Source: Deltaproteobacteria bacterium
GTDB lineage: Bacteria; Myxococcota; UBA796; SXON01
NCBI GenBank assembly: GCA_947483545.1
Contig: CANKNP010000002.1
Span: 1-48,780, forward strand
Reading direction: 5' to 3'
DNA length: 48,780 nucleotides
Both the position numbers and the translations under genes were made by a program. Below are positions 34,998 through 43,474 of the stretch, piece by piece. Under the pieces are notes generated by a model. The model worked only from the letters and a program-made list of their open reading frames with translations. It was not told the DNA's origin and did no database searches. Position 1 is the first letter of the stretch. Each line of letters starts with the position of its first letter.

Positions 34998-35703
34998 CCG
35001 CGCCCTTGACGTCGATCGTGAACTTCATCTCGTTCAGGTTCTTGAGCGACCCCAGGGCCGCGCTGAACGGCTGGATCCCGTAGTCGGTTCCGTTGAGCTT
35101 CATCGTGCCCTTGGCGGTGAAGCTCGTGCCATCTGCGGTGATCGTGAGCGACGGGGACACGGCCTTGGTGACCCCGTGCATCGTCATGTTGCCCTTCACG
35201 ACGACGGCGGTGCCCGAAGCCGCACAGCTCGTGCTCGTGAAGGTGATGGTGGGGTATTTCGCAGCGTCGAGCTGATCGTCGTCGAGCATGTGCTCGGTGA
35301 CCTCGGCCCGCTGCCCTTCATCGAGCTCAGTGGTGTAGCCGACCTTCACGCGCATCGACTTCTCGTCGTTCATCAAGCCAGACGTGGGCACGGAGATCGA
35401 GACCTTGCACGCGGCGAGATTGGCCGTGTCCCAGGTGGCGGTTCCCGTCCAGCCCGTGGCGAGGATGACATGGTCATGGGACATGCTGGCCGCGACCGTG
35501 CTCGGGTCTTTGAACACCTGCACGTAGAGCGAGCTCTTGTTGGCGTCCAACGTGTAGGTGGCCAACGTGGACGCCGGAGCCGTCGTGCCGGTGGCCGAAC
35601 CGCCCGCGGGGGTGGTCGTGGCCGGATCGCCCGCGATGGCGAGGCCAACGCCGACGGTGACGAGCAGCACGGGCAAAAGGCGGGGAAACGAACGGGTGAA
35701 CAT
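34990..35703 (-). CDS. Secreted YceI-family lipid-binding protein
   Basis: 237 residues with a signal peptide (LLPVLLVTVGVGLAIAG), a Thr/Ala/Gly-rich linker, then a YceI domain: YTLDANKSSLYVQVFKD, MSHDHVILATGWTG, a Cys pair (AACKVS, TSCAAS), MTMHGVTKAVSPSLTIT and GTMKLNGTDYGIQPFSAALG. YceI proteins bind isoprenoid-type lipids in the periplasm; the ligand here is unknown. Its start is only 20 bp from that of the divergent Ser/Thr kinase gene. Confidence 0.92.
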   Translation of the reverse strand: MFTRSFPRLLPVLLVTVGVGLAIAGDPATTTPAGGSATGTTAPASTLATYTLDANKSSLYVQVFKDPSTVAASMSHDHVILATGWTGTATWDTANLAACKVSISVPTSGLMNDEKSMRVKVGYTTELDEGQRAEVTEHMLDDDQLDAAKYPTITFTSTSCAASGTAVVVKGNMTMHGVTKAVSPSLTITADGTSFTAKGTMKLNGTDYGIQPFSAALGSLKNLNEMKFTIDVKGAVK

Positions 35704-35723
35704 GCGGAGGCTCCTTGGGCGCC

Positions 35724-38204
35724 ATGATAACGCCCCGCCCCGTGCTCTACGTCCTCGGCCCTTTCCGACTCCTCGCGCCGTTGGGTCAGGGCGGCTTCGC
35801 GGAGGTGTGGCGGGGCGAGCACATCCGCCAGGGCGTGCCTGTGGCGCTCAAGATCGAACGGGCGCCGGCGCTGGACGGGGCGGTCCAGACCGCAGAGGTG
35901 CGGGCGCTCGCGGGGTTGGACCACCCGAACGTGCTCATGGTGTTCGACCACGGGGTGTTGACGCCCGAGAACGCCCCGCCGGGCTTGACGCCGGGGTGCC
36001 CGTGGATCGCGACGGAGCTCTGCTCTGGCGGCGCGCTGGCCGGTGTGGCGCCGCGGAACTGGAATCAGCTCAGGCGGGTGGCCGTGGACATCCTGGCTGG
36101 GCTCGCCTACGCCCACGCCCGGGGCGTGCTGCACCTCGACCTGACGCCGGACAACGTGCTGATCGCGTCGTCGGGCGACCTTCGGCCTGGCCTGAAGCTC
36201 GGAGACTTCGGGCTGGCGAGCGACCCGCGCGAGCCGAGCCGACAGCGTCGCACGGGCGTCGCGGGCACGCCGCCCTACATGGCGCCCGAGCAGTTCGGCG
36301 ACGAGCCCGGCGCACTCGGGCCCTGGAGCGACCTGTACGCCTTTGGGTGCCTGCTCTGGCGGCTCAGTTGCGGCGATGCGCCCTTCGGGAGCACCCGCCC
36401 TCCCGAGGTGTTGGCCGCGGCGCATTCGGAGCTGGAGCTGCCCGCGTTTGAGCCGAAATTCGCGACGCCTCCGGGGTTTGAGGTCCTGGTGAGGGCCCTG
36501 CTCGAGAAGGCCCCCCACCACCGCGTGCAGAGCGCGGCCGAGACGCTGTCCGCCTTGGACGTGGTCGATGGGCAGGAGAATCGCAGCGTGCCAGCGGACT
36601 GGCGGGCAGGCGTGCCCCCGCGGCGGGTCATGCGCCTCGTGGGGGCTGGGCTCGGCCTTCACCCGTTCCGGCCCATCCCGCTGGTTGGTCGCGATGCCGA
36701 GCGCGATGTGCTGTGGCGCACGCTTCTCCACGTCCGGGCGACTGGGGAGGCACGCCTGGTCCAGATCTCGGGCCAACCGGGGATCGGACGCGGCGCGCTT
36801 CGACGCTGGCTCCGCGAGCGCACGCTGGAGACCGGCGCTGCCCGCGTCGTCGAGGTCCGCGGCGAGGGCGTCGAGCCCCGCGCAGCGTTGGCGGCGGCGT
36901 TGGCGGCCACCTACCCTTGCCCGCCCGCGCTCCGGACGGGAATGCTCGACGCTGGAGTCGAAGCGCTGCTGGACGCCGCCCGCGTACACGGCACCTTGCT
37001 GATCGACCTTGGCCTGGCTGACGACACCCCCGGGATCGTGGACCTCGCCCAGGATCTCCTGACCCCCGCCCTCTCAGCGCCGCGCCCCGGCTTCGGGCTG
37101 CTCGTGGTGGTGGGCACGGCACCGGCTGCGCCACAGCGAGGCGTGTCCATGGCGCTCGGACCGCTCGCGCCGGCCCACCAGGTGCAGCTCGTCGAAGGCG
37201 TGCTCGGGCTCGGCGGGAGGGTCGCCCAGGAGGTCCGAGAGCGCGCCGCCGGCAACCCGGGCGTGGCGGTGTCGCTCATGCGCTCGCTTGTCCGCGCCGG
37301 GAGCCTGATCGCGGAGGAATCGGGGTTCGTCGCAGCGAGCGAGGGGCCGCTGTTCGACGTGGGCGAGACTGCGGGGGCCGCCGACCGGACAACCACCTGC
37401 CTGGTTTCCCAGGCATCCGCCCAGCGTCGGAAAGGGGCCATCGCCGAGGCGCAGGGCTGCCTCGAGGAAGCCCACGCCCGCGCCCGGGCGGACAAAGACG
37501 ACCGAGCGCTCGCCAGGGTGGCCCGCGCTCGGGGGGTGCTGTCGCTCTACCGGGGACACCTCGGCGCCGCGGGGCGCAGCTTCCAGCAGGCACAGGCGCT
37601 GTTCACGAGGCTCGGCGTCCAGCCGGGCGTCGCGCTCTGCCTCCTGCATCGGGGCGAGGTCGCGCGTTGGGCCAACAACCCGGCGCTCCTTCGCGAATTG
37701 CTCGCCCAGGCACAAGCCGCACTGGATGACGCCCCCAGCGAGGTCGGCGCCGCCCATGTCCAGTTGCTCACCGCCGAGGCCGCGCAGGACGTCGGCGACC
37801 GCGGCTGCGACGGCTTTGATCGCGCGCTGGTGTTGGCGCGCCGAGCGGGTTCGCGGCCGCTCGTCGCGCGCGCCGCGCTCGGACTCGGCCTGAGCGCTGC
37901 GCCGGGGGTCGATCACCTGGGCTGGCTCGGGTACAGCCGCCATGGCGCCGGCCTGGTCGGCGATCTGCTCCTGGCGGCGACCGCCCGGGCCTGCGCGCTC
38001 GCGTTGCGCTGCGAGGCGGGCAGCTCGGACGCCGGGGCGCTGCTACGGGAGGCCGAAGCCGTGTGCGGAGATCTGGAAGCGAGCGCGGGGTTCCATCCGG
38101 CAGCCCTCTCCGCCTTGGAGCGAGGGGCTACCGCGGGCCCTGTTGGCGCAAGCGCGCTGCTCAGTTCCGCGGCCCAGGCTCACGCCCAGCGGCTCCAAAA
38201 GTAA
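35724..38204 (+). CDS. Ser/Thr protein kinase with AAA-type domain and helical C-terminus
   Basis: 826 residues. The kinase domain (about 10-285) has the Gly loop LGQGGFAEVWRG, Lys43 in VALKIE, the catalytic loop HLDLTPDN (137-144; HRD is HLD) and DFG (161-163), then GTPPYMAPEQF, so it should be active. Residues about 330-560 resemble an AAA_16 ATPase (VGRDAERDVLWRTLLHVRAT), but the P-loop is GQPGIGRGA, with Arg where Lys is required. The C-terminal 250 or so residues are TPR-like helices (RAKGAIAEAQ-type pairs, DRALARVARARGVLSLYRG). This is the plan of signalling kinases common in Myxococcota. No transmembrane helix, so cytosolic. ATG 35724 is chosen over TTG 35715. A strong hairpin follows the stop. 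Confidence 0.9.
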   Translation: MITPRPVLYVLGPFRLLAPLGQGGFAEVWRGEHIRQGVPVALKIERAPALDGAVQTAEVRALAGLDHPNVLMVFDHGVLTPENAPPGLTPGCPWIATELCSGGALAGVAPRNWNQLRRVAVDILAGLAYAHARGVLHLDLTPDNVLIASSGDLRPGLKLGDFGLASDPREPSRQRRTGVAGTPPYMAPEQFGDEPGALGPWSDLYAFGCLLWRLSCGDAPFGSTRPPEVLAAAHSELELPAFEPKFATPPGFEVLVRALLEKAPHHRVQSAAETLSALDVVDGQENRSVPADWRAGVPPRRVMRLVGAGLGLHPFRPIPLVGRDAERDVLWRTLLHVRATGEARLVQISGQPGIGRGALRRWLRERTLETGAARVVEVRGEGVEPRAALAAALAATYPCPPALRTGMLDAGVEALLDAARVHGTLLIDLGLADDTPGIVDLAQDLLTPALSAPRPGFGLLVVVGTAPAAPQRGVSMALGPLAPAHQVQLVEGVLGLGGRVAQEVRERAAGNPGVAVSLMRSLVRAGSLIAEESGFVAASEGPLFDVGETAGAADRTTTCLVSQASAQRRKGAIAEAQGCLEEAHARARADKDDRALARVARARGVLSLYRGHLGAAGRSFQQAQALFTRLGVQPGVALCLLHRGEVARWANNPALLRELLAQAQAALDDAPSEVGAAHVQLLTAEAAQDVGDRGCDGFDRALVLARRAGSRPLVARAALGLGLSAAPGVDHLGWLGYSRHGAGLVGDLLLAATARACALALRCEAGSSDAGALLREAEAVCGDLEASAGFHPAALSALERGATAGPVGASALLSSAAQAHAQRLQK

Positions 38205-38232
38205 AGCCGCCCGAACGGGGGTTCGGGCGGCT
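38205..38232 (+). terminator. Strong stem-loop after the kinase gene
   Basis: A perfect 12-bp stem AGCCGCCCGAAC / GTTCGGGCGGCT encloses a GGGG loop, starting one base after the stop codon. There is no T-run, so termination may be weak or Rho-assisted, or the stem may protect the 3' end. Confidence 0.75.
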
Positions 38233-38327
38233 TCAGGGAAGGGTGACCGGGCCTCTTCTCACGCAAGACGAATAGGGGGGACGCATCATGCGCTATAAAA
38301 GACGTCCCGGTCGAACAGAAGCTTAGT

Positions 38328-39554
38328 CTACTCTTCGTCGGTCGTCAAGCGATCTTCGCCGCAGGTCGGGGTGTTGTTCTCCTCGACCTTGCGCTCGACG
38401 AGCGAGGGGCTGTAGCCCCAGATGTCCTTCCGCACGTGGTCGATGGAGAAGGAGCCGTTGACCAACACCTTGGACGCCGCGGAGGCGCTCTCCAGGTAAA
38501 GCTGGAAGGTGCCCGTGATCGGCTTGTCCTGTTTGCCCGCCTCCACGAGCGCGAGCTCGGACGGCTCCATGTCGAAGTGCACCCAGGTCGGGTCCATGCC
38601 GACCCAGTTGGCGAAGCCATCGGGCGAGTCGTCGTCCACAACGTCCGGACGCCAGGAGTTCTCCTCGATCTTGATGTCCACCGGGAAGTCCGACTTTCCG
38701 ATAGCGGCCAGGTCGCTCGGGTGGTCGGCATCGTAGGTGACGGCTTCGGTGAGGTTTTCTACGAAATTCTCGTACGTGTTCGACGAATCCCAGTGCCCGT
38801 CGTAGGTCGGCTGGTACAAGGGCACCGAGTAGCCAGTCTCCGGATCGATGGAGATGTTGTCGATGTAGTCGATGGCGTGGCCGTACAAGTCCTCGTCCGC
38901 CATGCGTCCAAAGCCGTACCCCGCCATCCAGGTCTCCGGGAGGAACCAGTAGTCGGACGTGTCGCTCGGGTTCACCTGGAACCCGAAGGCGTTCAGGTGG
39001 ATCATGGTGCCGCCCTCAGCCGCAGACCAGTTGCCGATCCAGTCCTCACCCTCAACGGCGGCGATCTCAGACCCGCTCTCGCCATCCACGCACTCGGTCG
39101 GCTGGAAGTCGGGATCGACCACCCAGCCGAACCGAAGGTCCCCGATGTTGGAGACCTCGTGGTGAACCGTCAACTGCAGGTCGCCCTCCGTGGTCATCAC
39201 CGCCTCGACGCGCCAGGGGTCGTAGGTCTCGGTGCGAACGTAGTAGGAGTACTGGTTCAGCCAGGGGAAGTAGTCCGGCTCGGACTGGCACTCGGCGTCG
39301 AAGTCGACACCGGACAGCCGCTCATCCTCGTCGTCGAGCGGACGACAGTCCACCGGCTCGAACTGGAACTTGTTGCGCGTGCTCTCCTCGGAGAAGTCGT
39401 AGAGCTTCGCCTCAAGCCGGTAGATGTTCTCCGAGCTCCCCGCCGCGAAGTAGGAGACGTAGTCTCCACTGACTTCGCCATCGTGGGGGACACAGCCAGC
39501 GGCGAGCGCGAAAGCGGCGGTCAGCGGGAGGGGGAGCAGCACAGTACGGCGCAT
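38328..39554 (-). CDS. Large acidic lipoprotein, unknown function
   Basis: 408 residues with lipobox TAAFALAAGC (Cys21). The mature protein is strongly acidic and rich in Tyr and Trp (NIYRLEAKLYDFSEES; YWFLPETWMAGYGFGRMAD), with three early Cys residues and one near the C-terminus. No family recognised. It probably sits in the outer membrane. The regulatory region upstream contains a degraded copy of the promoter-like repeat (39657-39690), about 100 bases from the ATG. Confidence 0.8.
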   Translation of the reverse strand: MRRTVLLPLPLTAAFALAAGCVPHDGEVSGDYVSYFAAGSSENIYRLEAKLYDFSEESTRNKFQFEPVDCRPLDDEDERLSGVDFDAECQSEPDYFPWLNQYSYYVRTETYDPWRVEAVMTTEGDLQLTVHHEVSNIGDLRFGWVVDPDFQPTECVDGESGSEIAAVEGEDWIGNWSAAEGGTMIHLNAFGFQVNPSDTSDYWFLPETWMAGYGFGRMADEDLYGHAIDYIDNISIDPETGYSVPLYQPTYDGHWDSSNTYENFVENLTEAVTYDADHPSDLAAIGKSDFPVDIKIEENSWRPDVVDDDSPDGFANWVGMDPTWVHFDMEPSELALVEAGKQDKPITGTFQLYLESASAASKVLVNGSFSIDHVRKDIWGYSPSLVERKVEENNTPTCGEDRLTTDEE

Positions 39555-39952
39555 CGGAAACCTCGAACGGTGCCTTATAGACCGCGGCGGCCCGTCTGGT
39601 CAAGCACCTGACACATCCCTTTCACCCATGCGGGGTTTTTTCCCTTGTGCGGGCTTCCGAACCCAGCCTGCTTGGTGGGGGGCAAGCCCAGCGAGTTGGG
39701 ACGCCCCGGTACGAGCGCAGTGGCCACGCCGTCCCGTAGGCACCGGAAACACCGCGTCCACGGCGATCACGACCCTCCCGCCGTCCGTCACTTTGCGCCT
39801 TTGCGGCTTTGCGCGACCCATCCGGGCCTCCTGCGGCGCCGCGATGTGAGCAATCCTTAGCCCCCTTGTGGCCGCCCTTGGTGAGCGGGCCCGCCCCTAC
39901 CTGGTCGTCGACGTCGACGGACCCACCGCGAAGCCGACGACTACAAACCCTG
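39555..39952. other. Gene-poor interval with a decayed promoter-like repeat
   Basis: No supported gene. It holds a degraded copy of the promoter-like repeat at 39657-39690 (minus orientation, no recognisable -10) and a low-complexity stretch CTTTGCGCCTTTGCGGCTTT at about 39790-39809. The short ORFs on both strands show no protein-like features. Confidence 0.6.
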
Positions 39953-40897
39953 CTATCCCTGAAAAGTCGCCGCGATCCCCGCCTTGTGGTCTGGGTACTT
40001 CCACTCAAAGCCAAGCTGCTTCTCCAACGTGTCGGTGCGCAGTCGCAGCGACGCCGTGTAGATCCGAAGGTTGTCTTCCGTGAACCGCGGCTTGGTACCG
40101 ATGATCCCGGCCAGTCGCTCGTTCTCCTTCGCCGCGCGGAACTGAAAGACGCTCGGCACCCAGGTGGACCAGAACCGCATCGGCTTGCCGCCGACCTTCT
40201 TGTGGACCTCGGCGTAGAACTCGCGCAGCAAGGGCGTGCTCTTGCCCGCGATGTGGCAGACCCCGGGCGCGCCCTTCTCCCCGAGCAGCGCAAGGGCGGC
40301 CACGCAATCGTCGAGATGCACAAGGGGCACGAGGTTTTTCCCCTCGCCCGGCAGCCATGCCCGCCCCGCCTGCATCCGATCATCGGCCGTGAACCGGACG
40401 CCTGGACCGTACACCGCCGCGATCCGCGCGATCACCACAGGCAGCCCCGACTGAGTGAGCGCCAGCTCCGCCGCGACCTTCGATCTTCCGTAGTGCGTCT
40501 GGGGGTTCGAAGGAAAGTCCTCGGGCACCCACAGGCCGCTTCGATCCCCGTAGATCGTCGCCGAGCTGGCGAACACCACCTTGGGCGTGCCTTTCCCCGC
40601 CTTGAGAACATCCACGAGCAACTCGGTCGCCTGGCGGTTGATCACATCGGCGGTCTCCCGCCCTTTGCCCCGCGCGCCGCCGGCCAGGTGGAACACCACA
40701 TCCACGTCCGCAACACCCCGCTCCAGCGCCGCCCGATCGCTCATCGATCCGGCGATCACCTCGGCGCCAGCGGATCGCACCGCCTCCTCCTTGGTTGGCG
40801 TGCGCACCAGCGCTTTGACCGCGTAGCCGCGGCCGGAGAGCTCCCGGACCAGCGGGAGCCCGATTTGACCTGACGCACCAGTCACAAACACCTTCAC
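39953..40897 (-). CDS. NAD-dependent epimerase/dehydratase (extended SDR)
   Basis: 314 residues. The N-terminal Rossmann motif is VFVTGASGQIGLPLVREL. SSATIYGDR supplies the Ser region, and YGRSKVAAELAL supplies the catalytic Tyr-xxx-Lys. NLVPLVHLDDCVAALALLGE and CHIAGKSTPLLREFY are typical of the C-terminal substrate part. Probably acts on a nucleotide sugar or a sterol-like substrate. The start is GTG 40897, because homology begins there. The gene is divergent from the membrane protein at 40961. Confidence 0.9.
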   Translation of the reverse strand: MKVFVTGASGQIGLPLVRELSGRGYAVKALVRTPTKEEAVRSAGAEVIAGSMSDRAALERGVADVDVVFHLAGGARGKGRETADVINRQATELLVDVLKAGKGTPKVVFASSATIYGDRSGLWVPEDFPSNPQTHYGRSKVAAELALTQSGLPVVIARIAAVYGPGVRFTADDRMQAGRAWLPGEGKNLVPLVHLDDCVAALALLGEKGAPGVCHIAGKSTPLLREFYAEVHKKVGGKPMRFWSTWVPSVFQFRAAKENERLAGIIGTKPRFTEDNLRIYTASLRLRTDTLEKQLGFEWKYPDHKAGIAATFQG

Positions 40898-40960
40898 GAG
40901 AGCCTCCACGGCGGGCGGGGGGCTATCATGGAACCCCACCGTGCTAACCACCCCGCCCCA

Positions 40961-41968
40961 ATGAACATCTTCCTCATCCCCTACACCTGGCACCGGCACT
41001 TCGCCCTTGGATGGGTGTGCGCGGGCGCGGCGCTGCTCGCCTGGTGGCTCGTCCTCGGGATCGCCGTGGTCGAGCCGTTCTGGACCTTGGAGTGGGACGG
41101 CCCGATCTTCCTGGGCACCGTGGGGTCCGCCATCGCCGCGGCCTCGGTGCTCGCCGAGCAGACGCTCTACCGCAAAGCCGTGTGGCGGCGCCTCTTGTTC
41201 CCCGCGCTCGCCGGGATGATCTCCTGGGGCATCATCGTCGGCGGGTACTGGTTCTGGACCAAGCTGATTGGCCCGCTGGTGTTCTCCGGGGACAGCGCGG
41301 CCGACCTCGCGGACGCCTCCCTCGTCGCGCTTCGCTACCGCCTGCCGTCCTGGATGGGAGCGGGGGTTGGCATGGCCTTTGGACCTGCGGTGCTCCGAAA
41401 AGGCGCCGGCATCTTGAACCATGCCGCAGGGGGTGCGGCCTCCGGGCTCATCGGCGGGTGCGTCTGGTACCTGCTGGGCTACACCAAGTCCGCCCTCGGA
41501 TACTCCGATTTGTACCTGGCCAGCGCGTTTGGCGCGATGGCCATGGGCCTCTCGTTCGGCCTGTTCGCCTGGGGCGTGCCGGACGCGCTCTACGCCGGCT
41601 GGCTGCGCATCGTGACCGACAATCGCCACGCGCGGCGCATCCCCATCGACGGGCTCGATGGCCGCGCCCGCGAGCGCTTTGTCGGGCACTTCCCGGTGGG
41701 CCTGGACCTGTTCCTGCCGATGACCGACGGGGTGCTGGAGCTGCACGTCTCGGTGATGGTGAACAGCAAGCAGCAATACCGGGCGCGGGGGCTGACGCTC
41801 TCGCATACGACGGTCCGGCGGTTCCTGGAGCGCGTGGACCTGCGGTACGACGCGCGCCGGCCAGCGCCCCTGGAGACCGATCTTTCGAGCGGGGATCGCA
41901 TCCTGTGCGGCCCGCCCGAGAACCCGACGATCCTCGAATTCCTCATGCTCCCGAAGGAGGAGCGTTGA
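40961..41968 (+). CDS. Multi-helix membrane protein with C-terminal FHA-like domain
   Basis: 335 residues. Five or six membrane helices are followed by a soluble tail (about 235-335). The tail (ARERFVGHFPVGLDLFLPMT, ELHVSVMVNSKQQYRARGLT, ETDLSSGDRILCGPPENPTI) has the order of strands of an FHA phosphopeptide-binding domain; this is tentative, as the FHA Gly-Arg and Ser-xx-His motifs are not clear. The stop overlaps the TTG start of the vWA gene (TTGA, 41965-41968), so the two are translationally coupled. TATCAT at 40924-40929 is a possible -10. Confidence 0.75.
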   Translation: MNIFLIPYTWHRHFALGWVCAGAALLAWWLVLGIAVVEPFWTLEWDGPIFLGTVGSAIAAASVLAEQTLYRKAVWRRLLFPALAGMISWGIIVGGYWFWTKLIGPLVFSGDSAADLADASLVALRYRLPSWMGAGVGMAFGPAVLRKGAGILNHAAGGAASGLIGGCVWYLLGYTKSALGYSDLYLASAFGAMAMGLSFGLFAWGVPDALYAGWLRIVTDNRHARRIPIDGLDGRARERFVGHFPVGLDLFLPMTDGVLELHVSVMVNSKQQYRARGLTLSHTTVRRFLERVDLRYDARRPAPLETDLSSGDRILCGPPENPTILEFLMLPKEER

Positions 41969-43452
41969 TCGGCGGGCTTGGCGATTTGCAGCGGCGTTTC
42001 ACGGTGGTGGCGGCCGCCTCCAAGTGGCTCCGAGCCGCCCCCCTCCTGCTCCTCGGCTGCTCCAGCTCGGATCTCGTCTCCCTCCCCGCGACGACCACGC
42101 GGGTGGCGACGCCGATCAGCGCGAACGAGGGCCAGCAGGAGCTGGTCATGCACATCTTCGAGGACCGCGACGAGTGCGCCGGCGCCGTGGACCCGAAGGA
42201 CGTGGACTTGTGCATGCCGTACGTGGACCGCGCGACGGGGCAGGTGCGTGTCGCGTTCCAGATGCGCGTGGACGGTGAAAAGTGGGCGATTCCCCTGCCC
42301 GAAGAGGGCATCGACATCTTTCACAAGAAGCACGAGGTGAAGACCGGCGGCATGAAGGATTTTCAGGTCGTGCCGCACGACCCGCAGCGCAGCCCGCAGC
42401 TCTTCGTGCTCTTGATCGACGGCTCGGGCTCGATGGCGATCGTGGACGACGCCTCGGGAAAGAGCCGGATGGACAAGCTCAAGGCAGCGCTGCTCGATCC
42501 GGACGTGGTCGAGTCCTTCTTTCCGACAGACACGGCCACGTCTGTCGTTCCATTGGTGTTCGCGGGCGCGGGCCAACCCCAGCCATTGGGCGGCAAGTGG
42601 GTTGTCCAGAACAAGAAGGAATACCGCCAGTTGATCCACGAGAGCTTGCAGGTCGGGGCCGGGTACACGTATCTCTACAATGCGGTCGATTACGGCACCT
42701 CCACGTTGCTGGAGCAGCCCGAGATCAAGGCGGCTGTGGACAACAAGAAGATGCAGCCCACGCTGATCGTACTGACGGACGGGTTCAACAATGAGCGGCC
42801 GGACGACACTTGCGGGGCCAACGCGCCCCGACTCCAGGCGGTGTTGAAAAAGTTGGACGCGGTTCGACGCGGCGAGACGGTGAACATCACGTCGCGGCCG
42901 GTGGTCTACACCGTCGGGCTGGGGGTAAAGGCGTGGCGGAACCTGCAGCTCCCCAAAGACACGGACGTGAAGCCGAGCGATCTGTGCAGGGCCACGGCGG
43001 ATCAATTGATCAACGGCGGTGTTGAGAACCGGGGCGTGGACAATGCGGCGTTGGGTTGGATCGCGCGCACGGGTGGAGGTGCCAGCTACGTGAAGCGGGA
43101 CGCCGCTGGGCTCGCGGAGGCGTTCAAAGCCGCCGCGGCCATGCGCTACGGGTGGTTTGAGGTCCGCTACAAGGTGGACCCCTACTACCTGCGGCGAACC
43201 TTCGAAACCAAGGTGCGGCTGACCTCGCTGTTCCGCACCGAAGCCGCGATCCAGTTCTACCCCTCCGGCTGGTTCGACGCGCCGCCGGGCCCGACCGATG
43301 CAGAGGGTTGGGCCCGCCCGCCGTCGTTCACCAGCTCGCTCAAGCTGGTGCTGCCCACCATCGCGCTGTTCGCCGCGTTCGGGTACCTGCCGAGCGCGTG
43401 GTTCAACCTGAAGCGGGCGCTGTTCGCGCGGGTGGTGAGGCGGAGGAAGTAG
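41965..43452 (+). CDS. von Willebrand factor A domain lipoprotein
   Basis: About 495 residues. The proposed start is TTG at 41965, preceded by GAAGGAGG at 41953-41960 and overlapping the previous stop; a GTG at 42004 is an alternative. A lipobox-like LRAAPLLLLGC follows. The vWA domain has the MIDAS motif DGSGSM (Asp152), then SYF-type spacing and LIVLTDGFNNE (Thr and Asp of MIDAS). The C-terminus carries a membrane helix (LVLPTIALFAAFGYLPSAWF) and a basic tail (RALFARVVRRRK), which is odd for a lipoprotein, so it may be double-anchored or the signal may be uncleaved. It probably forms a complex with the FHA-like membrane protein. Confidence 0.82.
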   Translation: MIGGLGDLQRRFTVVAAASKWLRAAPLLLLGCSSSDLVSLPATTTRVATPISANEGQQELVMHIFEDRDECAGAVDPKDVDLCMPYVDRATGQVRVAFQMRVDGEKWAIPLPEEGIDIFHKKHEVKTGGMKDFQVVPHDPQRSPQLFVLLIDGSGSMAIVDDASGKSRMDKLKAALLDPDVVESFFPTDTATSVVPLVFAGAGQPQPLGGKWVVQNKKEYRQLIHESLQVGAGYTYLYNAVDYGTSTLLEQPEIKAAVDNKKMQPTLIVLTDGFNNERPDDTCGANAPRLQAVLKKLDAVRRGETVNITSRPVVYTVGLGVKAWRNLQLPKDTDVKPSDLCRATADQLINGGVENRGVDNAALGWIARTGGGASYVKRDAAGLAEAFKAAAAMRYGWFEVRYKVDPYYLRRTFETKVRLTSLFRTEAAIQFYPSGWFDAPPGPTDAEGWARPPSFTSSLKLVLPTIALFAAFGYLPSAWFNLKRALFARVVRRRK

Positions 43453-43474
43453 GGGGCGGCGATAGGCTCCCAAG

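Noticed and set aside
39590..39860. Several short ORFs in the interval before the epimerase
   Set aside because: No motif, no consistent codon-position bias, and they overlap a dispersed repeat copy.
41011..41964. Upstream in-frame extension of the vWA gene
   Set aside because: It overlaps the membrane-protein gene in another frame and is Arg/Gly-rich shadow sequence; a TTG with a strong Shine-Dalgarno marks the real start.
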